Of a DNA stretch of 64,000 nt, positions 24,302 to 37,877 are shown piece after piece. The notes under the pieces are model-generated. The model ran no database searches. It was given only the letters and a program-made list of their open reading frames with translations, and was not told where the DNA came from. Positions within the stretch are counted from its first letter, which is position 1; every line of letters begins with the position of its first letter. This DNA comes from Malania oleifera. Its lineage: Eukaryota; Streptophyta; Magnoliopsida; Santalales; Ximeniaceae. The stretch is from assembly GCF_029873635.1 (NCBI RefSeq), contig NC_080426.1, positions 57,692,673-57,756,672 of the forward strand. Reading direction: 5' to 3'. The position numbers and the translations under genes are program-made.

Positions 24302-27300
24302 TTACCGCATCTGAGTTTGTGGGTGCACCAGATCGGCTCCATCCATGTCTGATAACAATAGGGCACCTCCTGAAAATGCTTTCTTTACCACATACGGCCC
24401 TTCATAATTTGGGGTCCACTTACCTCGGGGGTCATTATGAATTGGTATAAACTTTTTCAAGACTAGATCTCCGTCTTGAAACCGTCGAATACGCACTTTC
24501 TTGATAAGAGCTCTCATCATTCTCCTTTGGTATAACTGCCCATGAACGATAGCTGTCAATCTGTTTTCGTCCATTAGATTCAACTGGTCAGATCTAGATG
24601 GCTCCCATTCTGCTTCGGTTAACTTTGCTTCTTTAAGACTCGTAACGATGGAATCTCAACTTTTATTGGAATTACGGCCTCATTCCGTATACCCAAAGAG
24701 AAAGGGGTAGCCCCTGTAGATGTTCGAACAGTGGTTCGATAGGCCAATAAAGCGAAAGGTAACTTCTCATGCCAATCTCTATAGGTCTTTGTCATTTTTT
24801 CCAAGATGCTCTTGATGTTCTTATTGGCTGCTTCCACTGCTCCATTCATTTGGGGTCGATAGGGGGCTGAATTATGATGCTTGACCTTGAACTGACTGCA
24901 TAATTTTGTCATGACCTCGTTGTTCAAGTTTTTAGCATTGTCTGATATTATCCTTTCTGGGATCCCATACCTGCAAATTAATTCTCTCCTGATAAAACGA
25001 TTGATTACATTTTGAGTGACATTAGAGTATGATGCTGCTTCTACCCATTTTGTGAAGTAGTCAATGGCCACGAAAATGAATCGATGCCCCATTACTAGCC
25101 TTCGGGGTTATCGGTCCGATCACATCCCTGCCCCATGCTGAGAAAGGCCAAGGTGTAGATAGAACCTGGAGTTGAGTGGGTGGGACTTGTATGCGATCTC
25201 CATAGATTTGACACTTATGGCACTTTCGAACATACTCTATACAATCCCGTTCCATGGTTATCCAATAGTTTCCACTCCTTAGGATTTTTTGGGCCAACGA
25301 GTGTCCTCCCGCATGGGTCCCACAAACGCCGTCATGTACTTCCTGTATGATTTGTCTTGCCTCTTGCAACTCCACGCACCGTAGGAGGGTCATATCATGA
25401 TTCCTTTTATACAATATCTCCCCATCTAGAAGAATCCCATAGCTAGCCTCCGAATTGTCTTTCGGTCATTATTAGAGGCTCCTATGGGATACTCCTTCCA
25501 GTGAATGTATGTTTTGATATCATGAAACCATGGCTTTCCATCAGCTTCTTCTATCATTATACAATATGCTGGCTCCCTATGCATCCTTATTCGAATGGGT
25601 TCAATCTCTATTCCGGACTCAACCTTAAATAAGCCGCCAATGTTGCTAGCGCATCAGGGATTAAGTTACTCTCTCTCGGTAAATGCGAAAAACTGATGGC
25701 ATCGAAATCCAGCATCATTTACAGAATAAACACCTGGTATGGTATTAATTTGGAAACCCCGCTTACCCACTTTCCAGTCAACTGATAAATTACCAAAGCG
25801 GAATCTCCTTTTACAATCAATTTTTTAATGCCTCGGTCAATAGCCGCCTGTAAGCCCAATACGCACGCTTCATACTTGGCTATATTATTGGTACACGGAA
25901 AGGTGAGTTTGGCTGTGACTGGGTAATGTTTACCCTCTGGTGATATGAGTACAGCCCCTATTCCATGCCCCCATACGTTGGTTGCCCCATCAAATAGCAT
26001 CATCCACCCAATATTACCTTCCTTTTCTTGATCAATTGAATCAATATCTTGATCCGGGAAGTCAAACTCCATGGATTGGTAATCATTAACGGCCCTATCA
26101 GCCAAATATTCTGCTATAATGCTCCCTTTGATGGCTTTTCTCGTCACATATGTAATATCATATTCAGTCAACAGCATTTGCCAACGAGCCATCCGTCCTG
26201 TTACTGCAGGTTTCTCGAAAACATACTTAATCGGATCCATTTTAGAATCAGCCATGTTGTGTAATACAGCGTGTATTGCCTTAATTCACTAACCACCCAC
26301 ACCAAAGCGCAACATGTCTTCTCCAGGTTAGAGTACCTAGATTCGTATTCCGTGAACTTTTTGCTTAAATAATAGATGGCGCGCTCCTTTCTTCCAGACT
26401 CATCGTGTTGTCCTAACACACACCCAATGGAATTCTCTGATACTACTAAGTACAATATAAGAGGCCTTCCAGGTACAGGGGAACCAAAACTGGAGGGTTC
26501 AATAGATATTCTTTTATTTTCTCAAATGCTTTCTGACATTCTTCACTCCATTTTTCAGGGTTATCCTTCTTCAGCAGCGTAAATATGAGCTCACAAGTAG
26601 CAGTCAATTGAGATATAAATCGAGCTATGTAGTTCAATTGGCCTAGGAAACTCCTAACTTCTTTTTCGGTTTTGGGACTAGGCATTTCTCGAATAGCTTT
26701 TATTTTATCTGGGTCTACTTCAATCCCTTTTTCACTTACGATAAATCCCAACAATTTTCCTGAAGAAGCTCCGAATGTACATTTTTCTGGATTTAATTTC
26801 AGTTGACATTTTCGTAGCCTTTTAAATAGCTTCCTTAAGTTCATCACATGGCTATACTCATCTCGAGACTTAACAATCATGTCGTCCACATATACTTCTA
26901 TCTTCTTATGCATCAAGTCATGGAATAACGTTACCATGGCTCTCTGATAGGTTGCCCCTGCATTCTTTAAACCAAAGGGCATAACCTTGTAGCAAAAGGT
27001 CCCCCATAAGGTGATAAACGTGGTCTTCTCTTTATCTTCTGGGGCCATCTTAATTTGATTATATCCAGAAAACCCATCCATGAATGAAAACAGGGCATGT
27101 CCCGCGGTATTGTCTACCAGCACATCTATGTGTGGAAGTGGGAAATTATCTTTAGGGCTAGCTTTATTCAAGTCTCAATAGTCAACACAGACTCTCACTT
27201 TTCCATTTTTCTTCATTATTGGAACTACATTGGCCATCCACTCTGGATATTTGGCTACTTCTAAAAAACCAGCCTCAAACTGCTTTTGTACCTCTTCTTT

Positions 27301-27713
27301 TATTTTGATCAACATATCTGGGCGCATTCTCCTCAGTTTCTGTTTTACTGGTTTGCTATTTGGGTAAATGGTTATTTTATGTGTTACTAAGTCCGTATCC
27401 AAACCCGGCATGTCCTGATATGACCATGCGAAAACATCTTGGTATTCCTTCAGAAGGTTTATCATTTCGCATCTTTCTTTTCCTCCCAACAGTGCCCCGA
27501 TTTTTACTTCTTTTGGTTCCTCATTAGTCCCCCAAAGTTATTGTGACCGTGGGGTCCCTACTGGTTAAAGTTGGCTTTTCATCTGATTTCAACATTCTTT
27601 GCATTTCAGGTGATAAGTCAGTCTCCTCTTCTATTTTAGCTTCTAGGATTAAGTTTTCAAAGTTAACATCAATTTCTGGCTCCTGAATACTGGTATGATT
27701 ATTTTCCCTATCC
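24302..27713 (-). pseudogene. pol: Ogre pol (copy B), frame-broken
   Basis: Same domains as 15,078-18,492. Indels relative to copy A disrupt it near 24,640 (one base missing in CTTCTTTAAGA), 24,680 (Met codon region of the GMEAV motif), 25,085 (extra C in ATGCCCCATT), 25,430, 25,632, 26,244 (GAAATCAG to GAATCAG) and 26,478 (GGGGG to GGGG). A cluster of substitutions sits at 25,705-25,770. The RT part 26,480-27,171 is open and carries YVDD. TGA at 27,175-27,177 is shared with copy A. The lysine codon at the copy A-specific stop is intact here. Confidence 0.85.
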
Positions 27714-27873
27714 CTGCATAAAACAAAGGTAAACAATTCTTTGACAAATGACCCCATGATGCAATAAATGCGAAAGAAATGCATACTGGTTTTATGGATG
27801 AAAAAGACAAACGGTCCGAGGCAATAATGTCCACGGATTACAAAAAGAAAGCAAAATGAGTGAAAGCTATTAC
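27714..27873 (-). other. Ogre intron between pro and pol (copy B)
   Basis: Identical boundaries to the copy A intron: donor GTAATAGC at 27,873 and acceptor TTATGCAG ending at 27,714; 160 nt. The upstream frame reaches it with two bases of a codon, and the first base after the acceptor completes a Met codon, so splicing is exactly in frame. Confidence 0.8.
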
Positions 27874-30800
27874 ATGAAGTGAATTGGGTAATCAAAAGAT
27901 GTCCAGTTCTGAATTTCTGCTCCTGTCAATGGGTAGATCCATCTACTCGAGTCATTCATGTGGTCCCCTGATTCCAAGGCCAATATGCTCATCTGTTTCA
28001 TTTCTTCCTCAAGAGTGACTTGATTGCCCTTTCGAAAGGTTTGATTCATTGGCGGGACTTCTACCCCCCATTTAGTACTTACTCTCCCTGTGCGCCTCTC
28101 GATTCGGAGTATTCTTTTCTCTTCTGCCTTCTTCTTATGGTCAGTTAAAGTAGGAGTATATCCGATGCCGTATCTCTTATTCATGCCTTCTGGTAACAAT
28201 GGCATTGTGATGCCCTGAAGATACTTCCCCAACCCTTTTCCCGGGAAAAACCCTGATTTAATCATTTCTGCAGCCACCATACGTGTGGAAGAAGAGATCC
28301 GAGGTTGAGGGATAAAAGATCCCTCCATTATAGTAATGACGTTGATGATCTCAAATGCTCGGAATGAATCTTCATGGGCTTCTTCAGCTGCTTCCACATA
28401 AGGAGTGGAAGAAGATTTAGTAACCATTATATCGGTTTCTCCATAAACACATACCAGTTTATCCCTTACTACAAATTTCACTCGTTGATGCAGAGAGGAG
28501 GGAACTGCCCCAGTATTATGTATCCAAGGCCTTCCCAAGAGGCAAATGTATGAAGGTGTAATATCCATGACTTGAAAAGTGATATTGAAGGTTACGGGCC
28601 CAATCTGAATAGGGATATCAAGCGACCCTACTGTCTCTCTTCGTGTTCCATCAAAGGCACGCACCACCAAATTGTTTGGTGTCACATAAGAAGGATCAAT
28701 GGGTAACCTTTGCAGTGTAGTCATTGGCATAACATTGAGGGATGACCCATTATCTATCAAGACTCGAGACATCATATGATCCTTACATTTGGTGGATATA
28801 TGCAACGCCTTGTTGTGCCCCTGGCCTTCTGGCGGAATTTCTTCATCAGTAAAAGTGATGTAGTTGGAGGCTGCCAGACTTCCGATCACATGATTGAATT
28901 TATCAACGCTGATATCTTGGGGAATGTAAGCTTGGTTTAGGACTTTAAGTAACGCCTCCCGATGGGTCTCTGAATTTAGTAGAAGTGACAAAACAGATAT
29001 GTGAGCCGGCATTTTCTTTAGTTGGTCCACAATGTTGTACTCGCTATGCTTTATTATCTTCAGGAATTCCTCGGCCTCTCCATTGGATATTGGACTTTTC
29101 ACTGCCCTGTCTGGTTCCCCTGCATTCTATCGGTTTGCTTTAAAAGAATCTGGCATATACACCCTACCACTTCGAGTTATCCCTTTTACCCCTGCTATAT
29201 TGCTGGTGCTTCCTTCGACATACGCTTCGCATTCATATTTCCAGGGTACTGCTTGGTTACTCTTGTATGAGAATGGCCTGGGAGTAGAGATCACCAAGCG
29301 AGCTGGCGCTTCCTGTGTGGGAAGAGCCTTGTTCATGGTAGGTATGAATGGTTGATGAGTGCACTGATGATATACTGGCCTGTTTTCCCCAATGACTGCA
29401 ATCTCTCCAGTTTTGCGGGTACAACCGATCTTTATAAACTTGTTATCCACCATCTTTTGCAAAAACATTCTAAAAGTCACACACTGTTTCACAGATCTTC
29501 CTTCTTTACTCTGACATAAACAAAGTGCATTAGTGGGGCAAATGGCCTCCTGCCCTATCCGACCTGCCGCAATAAGTTCATTGAACACCCAATCTAAAGA
29601 CATTTGTTCAAAATTCTCCTCATTCGTCCCTTCTTCTATCATTCCGACATTGTTACCCCCATGATTGGGCAGAGGGTTCCCTTAAATTCTTGGTTGCTTA
29701 TCATCAAATGCTAGCCATTCGGCTTCTCTTAGTGTTTGAACCTTATTTTTAAATGTCCAACACCGTTCAATAGTGTGCCCGGGAGTATTAGCTTGATATG
29801 CACATTTGGCTTCGGGGTCATACCATTGCGGAAAAGGTGCCGTAATGACCATTCCAGGAATGACTGAAACTAAGTTCCTTTCCATCAATTGTGGGAATAA
29901 TTCTGAGTATGTCATTGGAATAGGATCTATCCTTCTCGTATTTCTCTGGATGCCTCTATCATGAGTTCGCACATTCGGTTGGGTGGGCATGGTCCCGGAA
30001 GGAACAATTTGGGATCTACCTCCTGTATGAACTGTCTGATTGACAGAGGGTTCAAAAACAAAATTCCTCCTAGCCCCTGGGCCATGCTCTCTTTGATATT
30101 GTTGTCTTTGAACCATCTGAACCTCTTCTTCCTTCTTCTTGCTTGTCCACTTCTTGCCTAGACCAGTCTCTGTACTAATACTTTTAGTTCTCCCGACTTT
30201 GATGGCCGTCTCAATCCTCTCTCCGGTAGAAACAATGTCCTTGAAGTCATGGGGGGTTGCTCCTAAGAGATGCCCGAAGTAAGGATCTTTCAAGGTATTC
30301 ACAAATAGGGAAATAGCCTCCCTGTCTTCCACCAGAGGATTGACTTGGACAGACATGTCCCTCCACCTGTATGCATATTCTCTAAATGTTTCGGTGGGCT
30401 TCATTTGCATACTCTGCAAGGTCATACGATCGGGTGTCATTTCTATAACATGGCGGTATTGAGCTATGAAAGAATTAGCCAAATCTTTCCATGTGCGGAT
30501 CCGAGCCCGATCTTGTTGAATATACCACCTGATAGCTGCCCCCGTCAAGCTATCTTGAAAGCAATGCATCATTAGTCTCTCATTATCGGAATGTGCAGCC
30601 ATTTTTTGGCAATACAGGCGCAGGTGAGTTCGAGGACAATTAGTTCCATTAAATTTTTCAAAATCTGGTATTTTGAATTTCGGTGGCAGGGTGACCTTTG
30701 GCACAAGACACAGATCATTGGGATCTATAGAGTCGAATGTATTGGATCCCTCAATAGCTTTCAGACGTTCCTCTAGTACGTCGTATCGACGTTCAGTTTC

Positions 30801-31151
30801 AGATCTATTCATCCCCAGATCAGAAGCTACTAATGGGGGAGTCCCCACTACTGGAAACCCCTGTGCTGGTATATTGGGGATGAACGGGGGTATACTTGGC
30901 ATTGAACCCTCCACGACGCCAGGTAGTGGAGCTGACGTTTGTCCACGTACTGGGGTAAACCCTGGAGGATGAGCAGGATCCATATCTATCTCCGGATCAT
31001 TCTGCACTGCTTTTCCTTTGTTCGTCAACAATTCCAGGATCTTGCTCATTTTTTCATTCAATTCTTCTTGTCCTTGCTCTATGCCCAGGACTCTACCTTC
31101 CAATTGTTCACTCATTTCTTTTGCCCTTCTCCTGGTATTGTATTGATGCAT
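27870..31151 (-). pseudogene. gag-pro: Ogre gag-pro (copy B), one frame with two stops
   Basis: A single frame of 1,093 codons plus stop runs from ATG at 31,151 (MHQYNTRRRAKEM) to TAA at 27,870. Gag has a coiled N-terminus (about 20-45), a proline-rich stretch (56-107), a retrotransposon gag domain (about 185-300, with LTGAAIRWY and FREYAYRWRDM), a basic linker, and a reduced zinc-knuckle-like segment (C450, H459, C464; the usual second cysteine or histidine is Q453). Protease lies in the last 410 codons with IDNGSSLN as the active-site motif (D117 of that segment), followed by a glycine-rich FFPGKGLGKYLQGI segment resembling a G-patch. In-frame stops are TAA at 29,682-29,684 and TAG at 29,127-29,129, both also in copy A. 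No frameshift is seen in 3.3 kb. Expected product: capsid-like protein and aspartic protease, with pol added by splicing. Confidence 0.9.
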
Positions 31152-31439
31152 GACAGTCTCAATGTTGCTTGCTTAGACGAATTCTGTCGCTAGGCACTGC
31201 AAACCAAAACTTTCCCTTTTTAGAATCGTGAATGCATAGATATGAATGCATGAAATGCAATGGTCTTTTCAAGACATGTGTAAATTTCACAAATATGAAA
31301 CATATGTATGCAACCTAATGTACTCCAATCAAGGTTCATGGAAGAGATCATCATCATTTTAGAAAATAAAATCTGCTTTTCATTAATAGAATCCTTTCAT
31401 ACAATAACAAATCCAACCGAATATTAAATCAAGATCTGC
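31152..31439 (-). other. Spacer between Ogre ORF1 and gag (copy B)
   Basis: Non-coding AT-rich sequence between the ORF1 stop and the gag ATG; matches 21,947-22,234. Confidence 0.5.
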
Positions 31440-33151
31440 TCATGATTGCACAATCTCTGCATTTTGTTGTGTCGACTTTTTACGCAAAGCCCGAAACTTG
31501 GCCTCCCAGTAGCCCGCTTTCATTATGCATGGTTCAATCTTTTCCAGTACTTGATTATACTTGCTTCTCTGCTCATCCCCTTGCCTCTCCAACTCTTGTA
31601 TGTAGAGCGATTTCTTTTTACTTTCGGTATAGGCATCTTCTAACATTTGAGACTTCCGTTCAAGTGACGCTTGAAGCCTTCGTCTTTCCTTTCTTAGAGC
31701 CACGATCTCTTCTTCTGATTGTATATACCGGATCCTCTGTCGCTTGATTTCCTTGCGATAGACAAAGGTTAGTGCCTCCTTTTGCTGATTCTTTATTTCT
31801 GCTCTTGCATCTCCCTTTTCTACTGGGCATGGATCCCCTTGTGGCTTCAATTGCATGCATGCGCTTGGTGATTTAATATGCTCAATAACGATTTCCGGGA
31901 TTCTTTTGAGTTGGGGGTTTACCCGGTTTTCTCACCATGCTTCATAATTTCCTTGGACTGTGGCAATTCCATCACTCGGGTCTATTAGGTTCACATGCTT
32001 CCACGCCACCATAAATTTTCTAATCTGGTTTTGAGTGTCTCCTGTTTCATATGCAAAGTCCGAGTCAGCCAATCCGTGAGTCATAGGCACAAACTGAGAT
32101 GCCCCAAATTGCCTTCTGACCATCAAAGGGGCATATGCTATCCCTCCCCATGGGCCTAGTAATGGAACCCATGGAAGATTTCCACACCGATATATCATGT
32201 TAGAGTGGACCATCCATGGCGCCAGCCAAGTTACCCCTGAGTCGATCAAGCCACACATTTTTGTGTTCCATTTAGATTTATCTAACTGCTCCTTTAATTG
32301 GGTATCCTCAAATTCAGCCAAAGGGATTCGGATCACTGAGAAAATACTACGGAAGCCCCCTTTGTTAGACGATAAGTGACCTACCATCCAGACATATAAC
32401 AGCTGCACACAACATTTTAAACGTTCTCGCCTCCTGATTCTGCAGTTGTTGAGTGATCTGAAAATTCTGCCAGGATGTCTTGAACGGGGTTAATCCCGTT
32501 ACGTACTTGTGCTACAAACGAAACAGTAGCTTGATCAATCATCTTTAGTTCTTTTGGAAAAATGATCAAACCGTAAATAGCTAATGCCATCATATGTATT
32601 TGAACCTCTTCTTTTTCTTCTTTTTCGATTATTTCTTTCAACTGCTTCCAAGAGATTTTCCTTACTTCTGCACCTCCCTCTGAGAATGTTTTCTGGATTT
32701 TGACCCCGACAGCATCGTACATCTCCTTCACGAACGAAACACTAGCATCATGCACATATGGTTTGTATGGTGTCTGTAACTTGACTAGATGCAAAAGCGA
32801 AGTATACTCCTCGATGGTTGGTGTCAAGTCGATACCATTCATTGTAAAGCAACGATATGGTGGATTCCAGAACTCGACCAGTGCTTTTATGGCAGGGATA
32901 TTTACCGATACATGCAACAAGAAACCAATGTGCCCATATGTTTGAGAGAATTTTAAACGGCGTGCCGGGGTCCATTCCTTCCAAATGACTTTTAGCTCAT
33001 CTAACGGATTGGATCTTATGTTGATGAAAGTCCGGGCTGGTAGTTCGATGATAGATTTCTGAGTAAGACTGTCACCCCACTTGTTCTGTTGACTTTTTGA
33101 ATATTGTTGTACTGTGGACTCAATCTCATGGTAAGCCATTGTGTTCTCCAT
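31440..33151 (-). pseudogene. Ogre ORF1 (copy B)
   Basis: An extra open reading frame between 5' LTR and gag is typical of Ogre elements; its function is unknown. I chose ATG at 33,151 (MENTMAYHEIESTVQQ); the frame is open upstream to 33,328 but that part looks non-coding. Residues about 57-125 (WKEWTPARRLKFSQTYGHIG, FLLHVSVNIPAIKALVEFWN, PPYRCFTMNGIDLTPTIEEY) match a plant domain I remember as DUF7745, often found in plant-mobile-domain-like proteins. The middle contains VQLLYVWMVGHL and the C-terminus is a charged predicted coiled coil (EIVALRKERRRLQASLERKS). Defects: a one-base shift near 32,465 and an in-frame TGA at 31,932-31,934 after NYEAW. The TGA is also in copy A; the shift is not. 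Confidence 0.75.
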
Positions 33152-34869
33152 GAATGATTCAGATCTCTTATAGAACCTTGATGAAGTAGACAGGATGCCT
33201 ATGTGAATGCAACATGTTAGTAAAGGTATCATACAACTCAAAACAATGCATGCAGTCATGACACCAAACTGAAAATAATGAAACTTATATCCTCCACCCG
33301 AGGTAGACTTATATAAAAGATTCTCCAAGACTCTATCTTATGCATAGGGTGTTTATGCATGTGTGTACTTAGTGCACAAATACATAACAATAGGGATATT
33401 AACATGTATGTGACCTATCGGGCATGATTACGTGTGAAATTATGCATGAATGCATGGATGCAATGTAACCTAACTAACTACTTTGTCAGCATTCTAGGAA
33501 AAGTCCCACTAATGAGAGATTTCAAGACAATCATTGATGGGCCACAATTTAAATTCAACTCTTCCCTCAATCGTTCCATGTATCTCAGATTCTATGAAGG
33601 GTCAAATTATGATCTGAGGTTGGGGTTGACCCGTTGGATTTGTTTAGTGCGGACTTGTGGACTTTAGTGTGCACTTGGGCCTCAAGTATTTTAAAATATG
33701 GGCTTCAATATACTTCATGATGGGATCAGGCCCTAATTTTAAAAGGATTTGGGCTTAGATTGTTTAGAAAATATGGGCTTGGATTTTTAGGGTAATAAGG
33801 CCGAAGCCCATTTATGGAAATCTGGATTTGACCCATTTTGAAAATCAGGCCTGGACCGAGTTTTTACTTAGGAAAAGGTTGGGCCTATACTTGTTATTTC
33901 TCAAAAAATTGGGCCCGAGTTACTTGAAAAGGGTTGGGCCAACCCATATTTTAAAATGCTTGGGCCAAGTGCTTCATTTTTTGAAAGGATGGGTCTTGGT
34001 CTCATTATTGGGCTTTTTCAGAATACTAACTAAGTAGTATGTATGTCTAAATGTATGTCAAATGCATGATATAATACAAAGTATTTCACATATATGCAAC
34101 ACACTATTCATGGAGAAGGATGTGGCTCCTGTCCCAACCTAGGGTAGGTACGTATGTATAGGGTTCTTCATGGCTTTATCCTAGTTAAGGAAGACCATAG
34201 CCAAGTATGTGTGGGTAGGTTCTAACCCTATTGACAAAAGGTTCCCAGTTTGGAATTTCATCCTCCCCCATAGGGGTCCGGATAAAACCCGCACTGAGTG
34301 GAGTGGTTCGCGGGTCCCATCAAGCTCTGCCACGAAGGGACTGATGCTATTACACTCCTATCTAATCCTAGTAAGGAAAGCTCGGGTATAGAGCGTGAAA
34401 GTGTGTGCATTTAAATTTAACCTAACCCCGCTATCCCCACATTTATTCACATGCTATAAAGAATATGGAAACAAGATATCTACCATTATTTATTCACAAG
34501 ATATGGAAACATATTATCTGCCATTAACATGTTGATTCTAAAAAATTTGGAAACAAAAAATAAGGAAACAAAATATTTACGATTAGTATACAAAATATCT
34601 ATAATTGATATGCTTATTCACAATATCTATAATTAATATGCTTATTCAGAATATTTAAAAACAAAATATCTACAATTAATGCTCAACAAATTAGGAAACA
34701 AAATATTTTTAATTAATTGAGATTATTTACAAATTATGGAAGTAAAATATTTATAATTAAGTAAAGTTATTTACAAATTACAATATTTACAAAATACGGA
34801 GTAATTAAAAGATTTATCAAATTAGACCTTGGGATAATTTCTAATTAAATAATGGCTCGACTCTCTAAG
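33152..34869 (-). other. Ogre 5' leader
   Basis: Non-coding region between PBS and ORF1. Reading on the plus strand, 33,660-34,020 is rich in TTGGGCC/GGGCTT phrases, 34,100-34,400 is moderately GC-rich unique sequence, and 34,440-34,830 is a decayed AT-rich tandem array built on GGAAACAAAATATCTACAAT. Short reading frames here have no recognisable product. Confidence 0.6.
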
Positions 34870-34887
34870 TCCCCAGCAGAGTCGCCA
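34870..34887 (-). other. Primer-binding site of the Ogre element
   Basis: The minus strand reads TGGCGACTCTGCTGGGGA three bases after the 5' LTR end. TGG pairs with the CCA of a tRNA 3' end. I cannot name the tRNA with certainty without a tRNA set. Confidence 0.75.
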
Positions 34888-35534
34888 AGCTGTCGCGGCG
34901 TCCCGGCGAGCGCGTGTGCCCTGGGCGGCGAAATCAAAAATCATTTTTATTTTTAACGAAAAACATGGAATGTTGGAGTCGCCACTAACCTTTAGTGCGG
35001 TTAGAACACATGATTACTACCCCGTTAGGGGTAGAATTGGTCTATGTTACCAGAGTTAGGCTCGGGAGTTCGGTTACACGAGGGGAAGGTACGAGCACCC
35101 CCTACGCGCCCGTTCTTACGAACGGTACCTAATTAATTTAGAATTATCCCTAAGTTAATTTAAAAAATCTTTAAATTACTCCTTTTATGAATTTACAAAT
35201 AGATAGGGAAAATAAATAAATAAATAAATAAATAAATATATATATATATATTCCCTCAGAGCTTAGGGTACGTGAAGCTCGAAGGCTCATACCCCCGCAA
35301 TAAAATCATAGGGATGAAGAAAATCGAAATTATTTAAAAATAATAACAATAATACTAAAATATAAACATAAGTACCATAGTACAAAATAATAGATATACA
35401 GTATAATAAGTAATACCATGTATATTAAAATACTAAAAATATCCTAATAAGTAATACTAACCACAGACATAGTAATAGTATCGTAATGTATACCGTATAT
35501 ACTAAAAATACTATAATAATGCTTCCTACCATGC

Positions 35535-35565
<31 letters not shown>

Positions 35566-36442
35566 GATACTAATAATAATAATGATGGTATGCACATCAA
35601 ATATTATATATAAATATGACAATACCAATGAAATCCCCTAAATAGCATACACTATATGAACATGCAAACAAAATTATGGAAATAATTCAAACTACAAACC
35701 TATTATGCGAGTGTATACATATACCATATGGAAACAATGTGATATTTAGGAAACATAGCAAACATCTAAAATAGAAACACAATAAAATGCGCGGTCAATA
35801 ATAATATAAATATGCAAATAATTATATGAGGCAATCGCTATAATAAATATACAAACTACTCATGCAATTAAATGATAATACAAATATGCCAATAAACAAT
35901 TAAGGCAATGAAGATAATACATATGCAAATTAAATATACAATAAAAATATGCAATCAATAATAACATAAATATCATAATAATAATAATCACATAAATATG
36001 CAAAAATATATATATATATATAAAATAAATATGCAACATAATAATAATAATAAATACACAATGATAATATGACAACAATATTAAAGTATACAACAATAAT
36101 AACAAGAAAAATATATTATGGATATTAAACCTTAAAACAAACAATGTAACCGACAACAATAATATTAATATTTTATATATATAATAAACGCAGCAAAAAG
36201 CACACTTTAAGTATTAAAATGAATTTCTACAATGAAGTTTCTACAACTAAATTTAATATCTAGAGATAAATAAATAAACAAATAAGCATGAACAAGTATC
36301 ATAAACTGAACATTTAATATTTACAATCAAGAGTTTAATCTTGCACAACTAATAAAAATCAGTTAATCATTTAATCTCCACACATACATAATAAAGGATT
36401 AAACTTTAAGTGTTAAAACCGAAGCAAACCAAACCAATATAT

Positions 36443-36492
<50 letters not shown>

Positions 36493-37394
36493 ACACAGTA
36501 ACTTAAAATAAATGCAATACAGAGGATTACATGCAAGTGGGTGTGTGCGTGGGCAGGATGGCTTACAGTGGGGTGCTGCCGGAGGGAGGCTGGGATAAGG
36601 CGGCGATGGAGTGCACAGGAGTTGCTGGGGCTGTGCCGCCGGGAGGCCGGAAGAGATGGGCGGGACTGGATGCTCACAGGTTGCTGCGGTTGGTTGCTGA
36701 GCTGCTGGGTTGGCCGAGGTACTCGAGGGGGTTGCTGTTCGTTGGTGATGATAGTGAGGAGGGGGGGGGGGGGCTGTTGCGCTGCAGAAGGATGGTGGAG
36801 TGTTGCCGAAGGAGCTCTTGGCTATGGTGGTCGGCCGGAGTTTGCAGAGGACTGGGAGGACTGCTGGACGGCCGTGGAGTGGTCTGCTGGGGGTTCTGCC
36901 AGTGCTGGGATTGTCGCCGGAATTGATGGGGTTGGCAGGGATGATTTTCGGGTGGCCTGTGGTCTGTTTGTGGAGGAAGACCTGGCGGCCGTTGGAGGAG
37001 GGCTTGGCGCTGGGAAATTGCGGGGTGCCGGACGGTGACTGCTGCGACGAATGATACTCGGCTACTGGAGGATCTTGCCGAGAGTAGGAGTGGGTTTGTG
37101 CAGCGGTGATGGCTGGGCGGCGACTGTGGATGTCCGTGGCGTGGGCTAGAGGGGCTGTTCGTGGCCGCCTGAGTTTGACGTGATGAGGGCAGAAGGTGTT
37201 GCCTGTGTGCTCCTCTGTGGTTGTGCTGGGATAGGGATCGGAGAGAGGTAATGGCTGGGTATTGGGCGAAGAAGAAGGAGAAGACGAAGAAGTAGGAGAA
37301 GAATAGGAAGCACAGAGAATTTTTTTTTATCTCGGCTGTGCGCAGCCCCGGCTGTGTATGTGTGCGCTGCCGCCTGTTTGAAGAGAAGAAAAGG

Positions 37395-37403
37395 CTTTTT
37401 ATG
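37395..37403 (-). promoter_or_regulatory. TATA-like box, right Ogre LTR
   Basis: Identical CTCATAAAAAGCC context as in the left LTR. This copy is the one that would promote the element's genomic RNA. Confidence 0.5.
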
Positions 37404-37489
37404 AGCAAAAATTAGAAACCCTAAATCTCCCCTTTCCTTTTTAGTTTATGGTATTTTTTTTTTCTTTTGGAAATAATATATATATGAAA

Positions 37490-37835
37490 ATAATTATTAA
37501 TATGGTAATAATAATAATAATAATAAGGTAAAAATAATGATAATAATAAAATAATAATAATAATAGTAATAACAAAGATAAATAATAAATAATAATAATA
37601 ATAATAATAATAATAAACAATATAAATAGAAATAAAAATAAAAGTAATAATAATAATAATAATGAAAAATAATAATAATAATAATAATAATAAAAAATAA
37701 AATAATAGTAATAATAGTAATAAAAAATACTAATAATAATGATAATAAAAATTAAAAATAATAATGAAAATAATAAATAATAATAATAATAATAAAATAG
37801 AAGTAAAAATAAGTAATAATAATAATATTAATGAA

Positions 37836-37877
<42 letters not shown>

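Larger units (their letters stand above)
23569..32742 (-). repeat. Ogre interior, tandem copy B
   Basis: Begins CAGGTCATTACGTAGTTCAG like copy A and can be matched base for base to 14,333-23,568 apart from scattered substitutions and small indels (9,174 versus 9,236 bp). Its left, pol-side end is indel-rich, while its gag-pro part is completely open in frame, the mirror image of copy A. After 32,742 it continues into the ORF1 start that copy A lacks. Confidence 0.9.

Noticed and set aside
15078-33151. Endogenous pararetrovirus or other virus
   Set aside because: LTRs, PBS, PPT, integrase with HHCC and DD35E, dual RNase H and ORF1 are those of an Ogre/Tat retrotransposon; no movement or coat protein of a pararetrovirus was seen.
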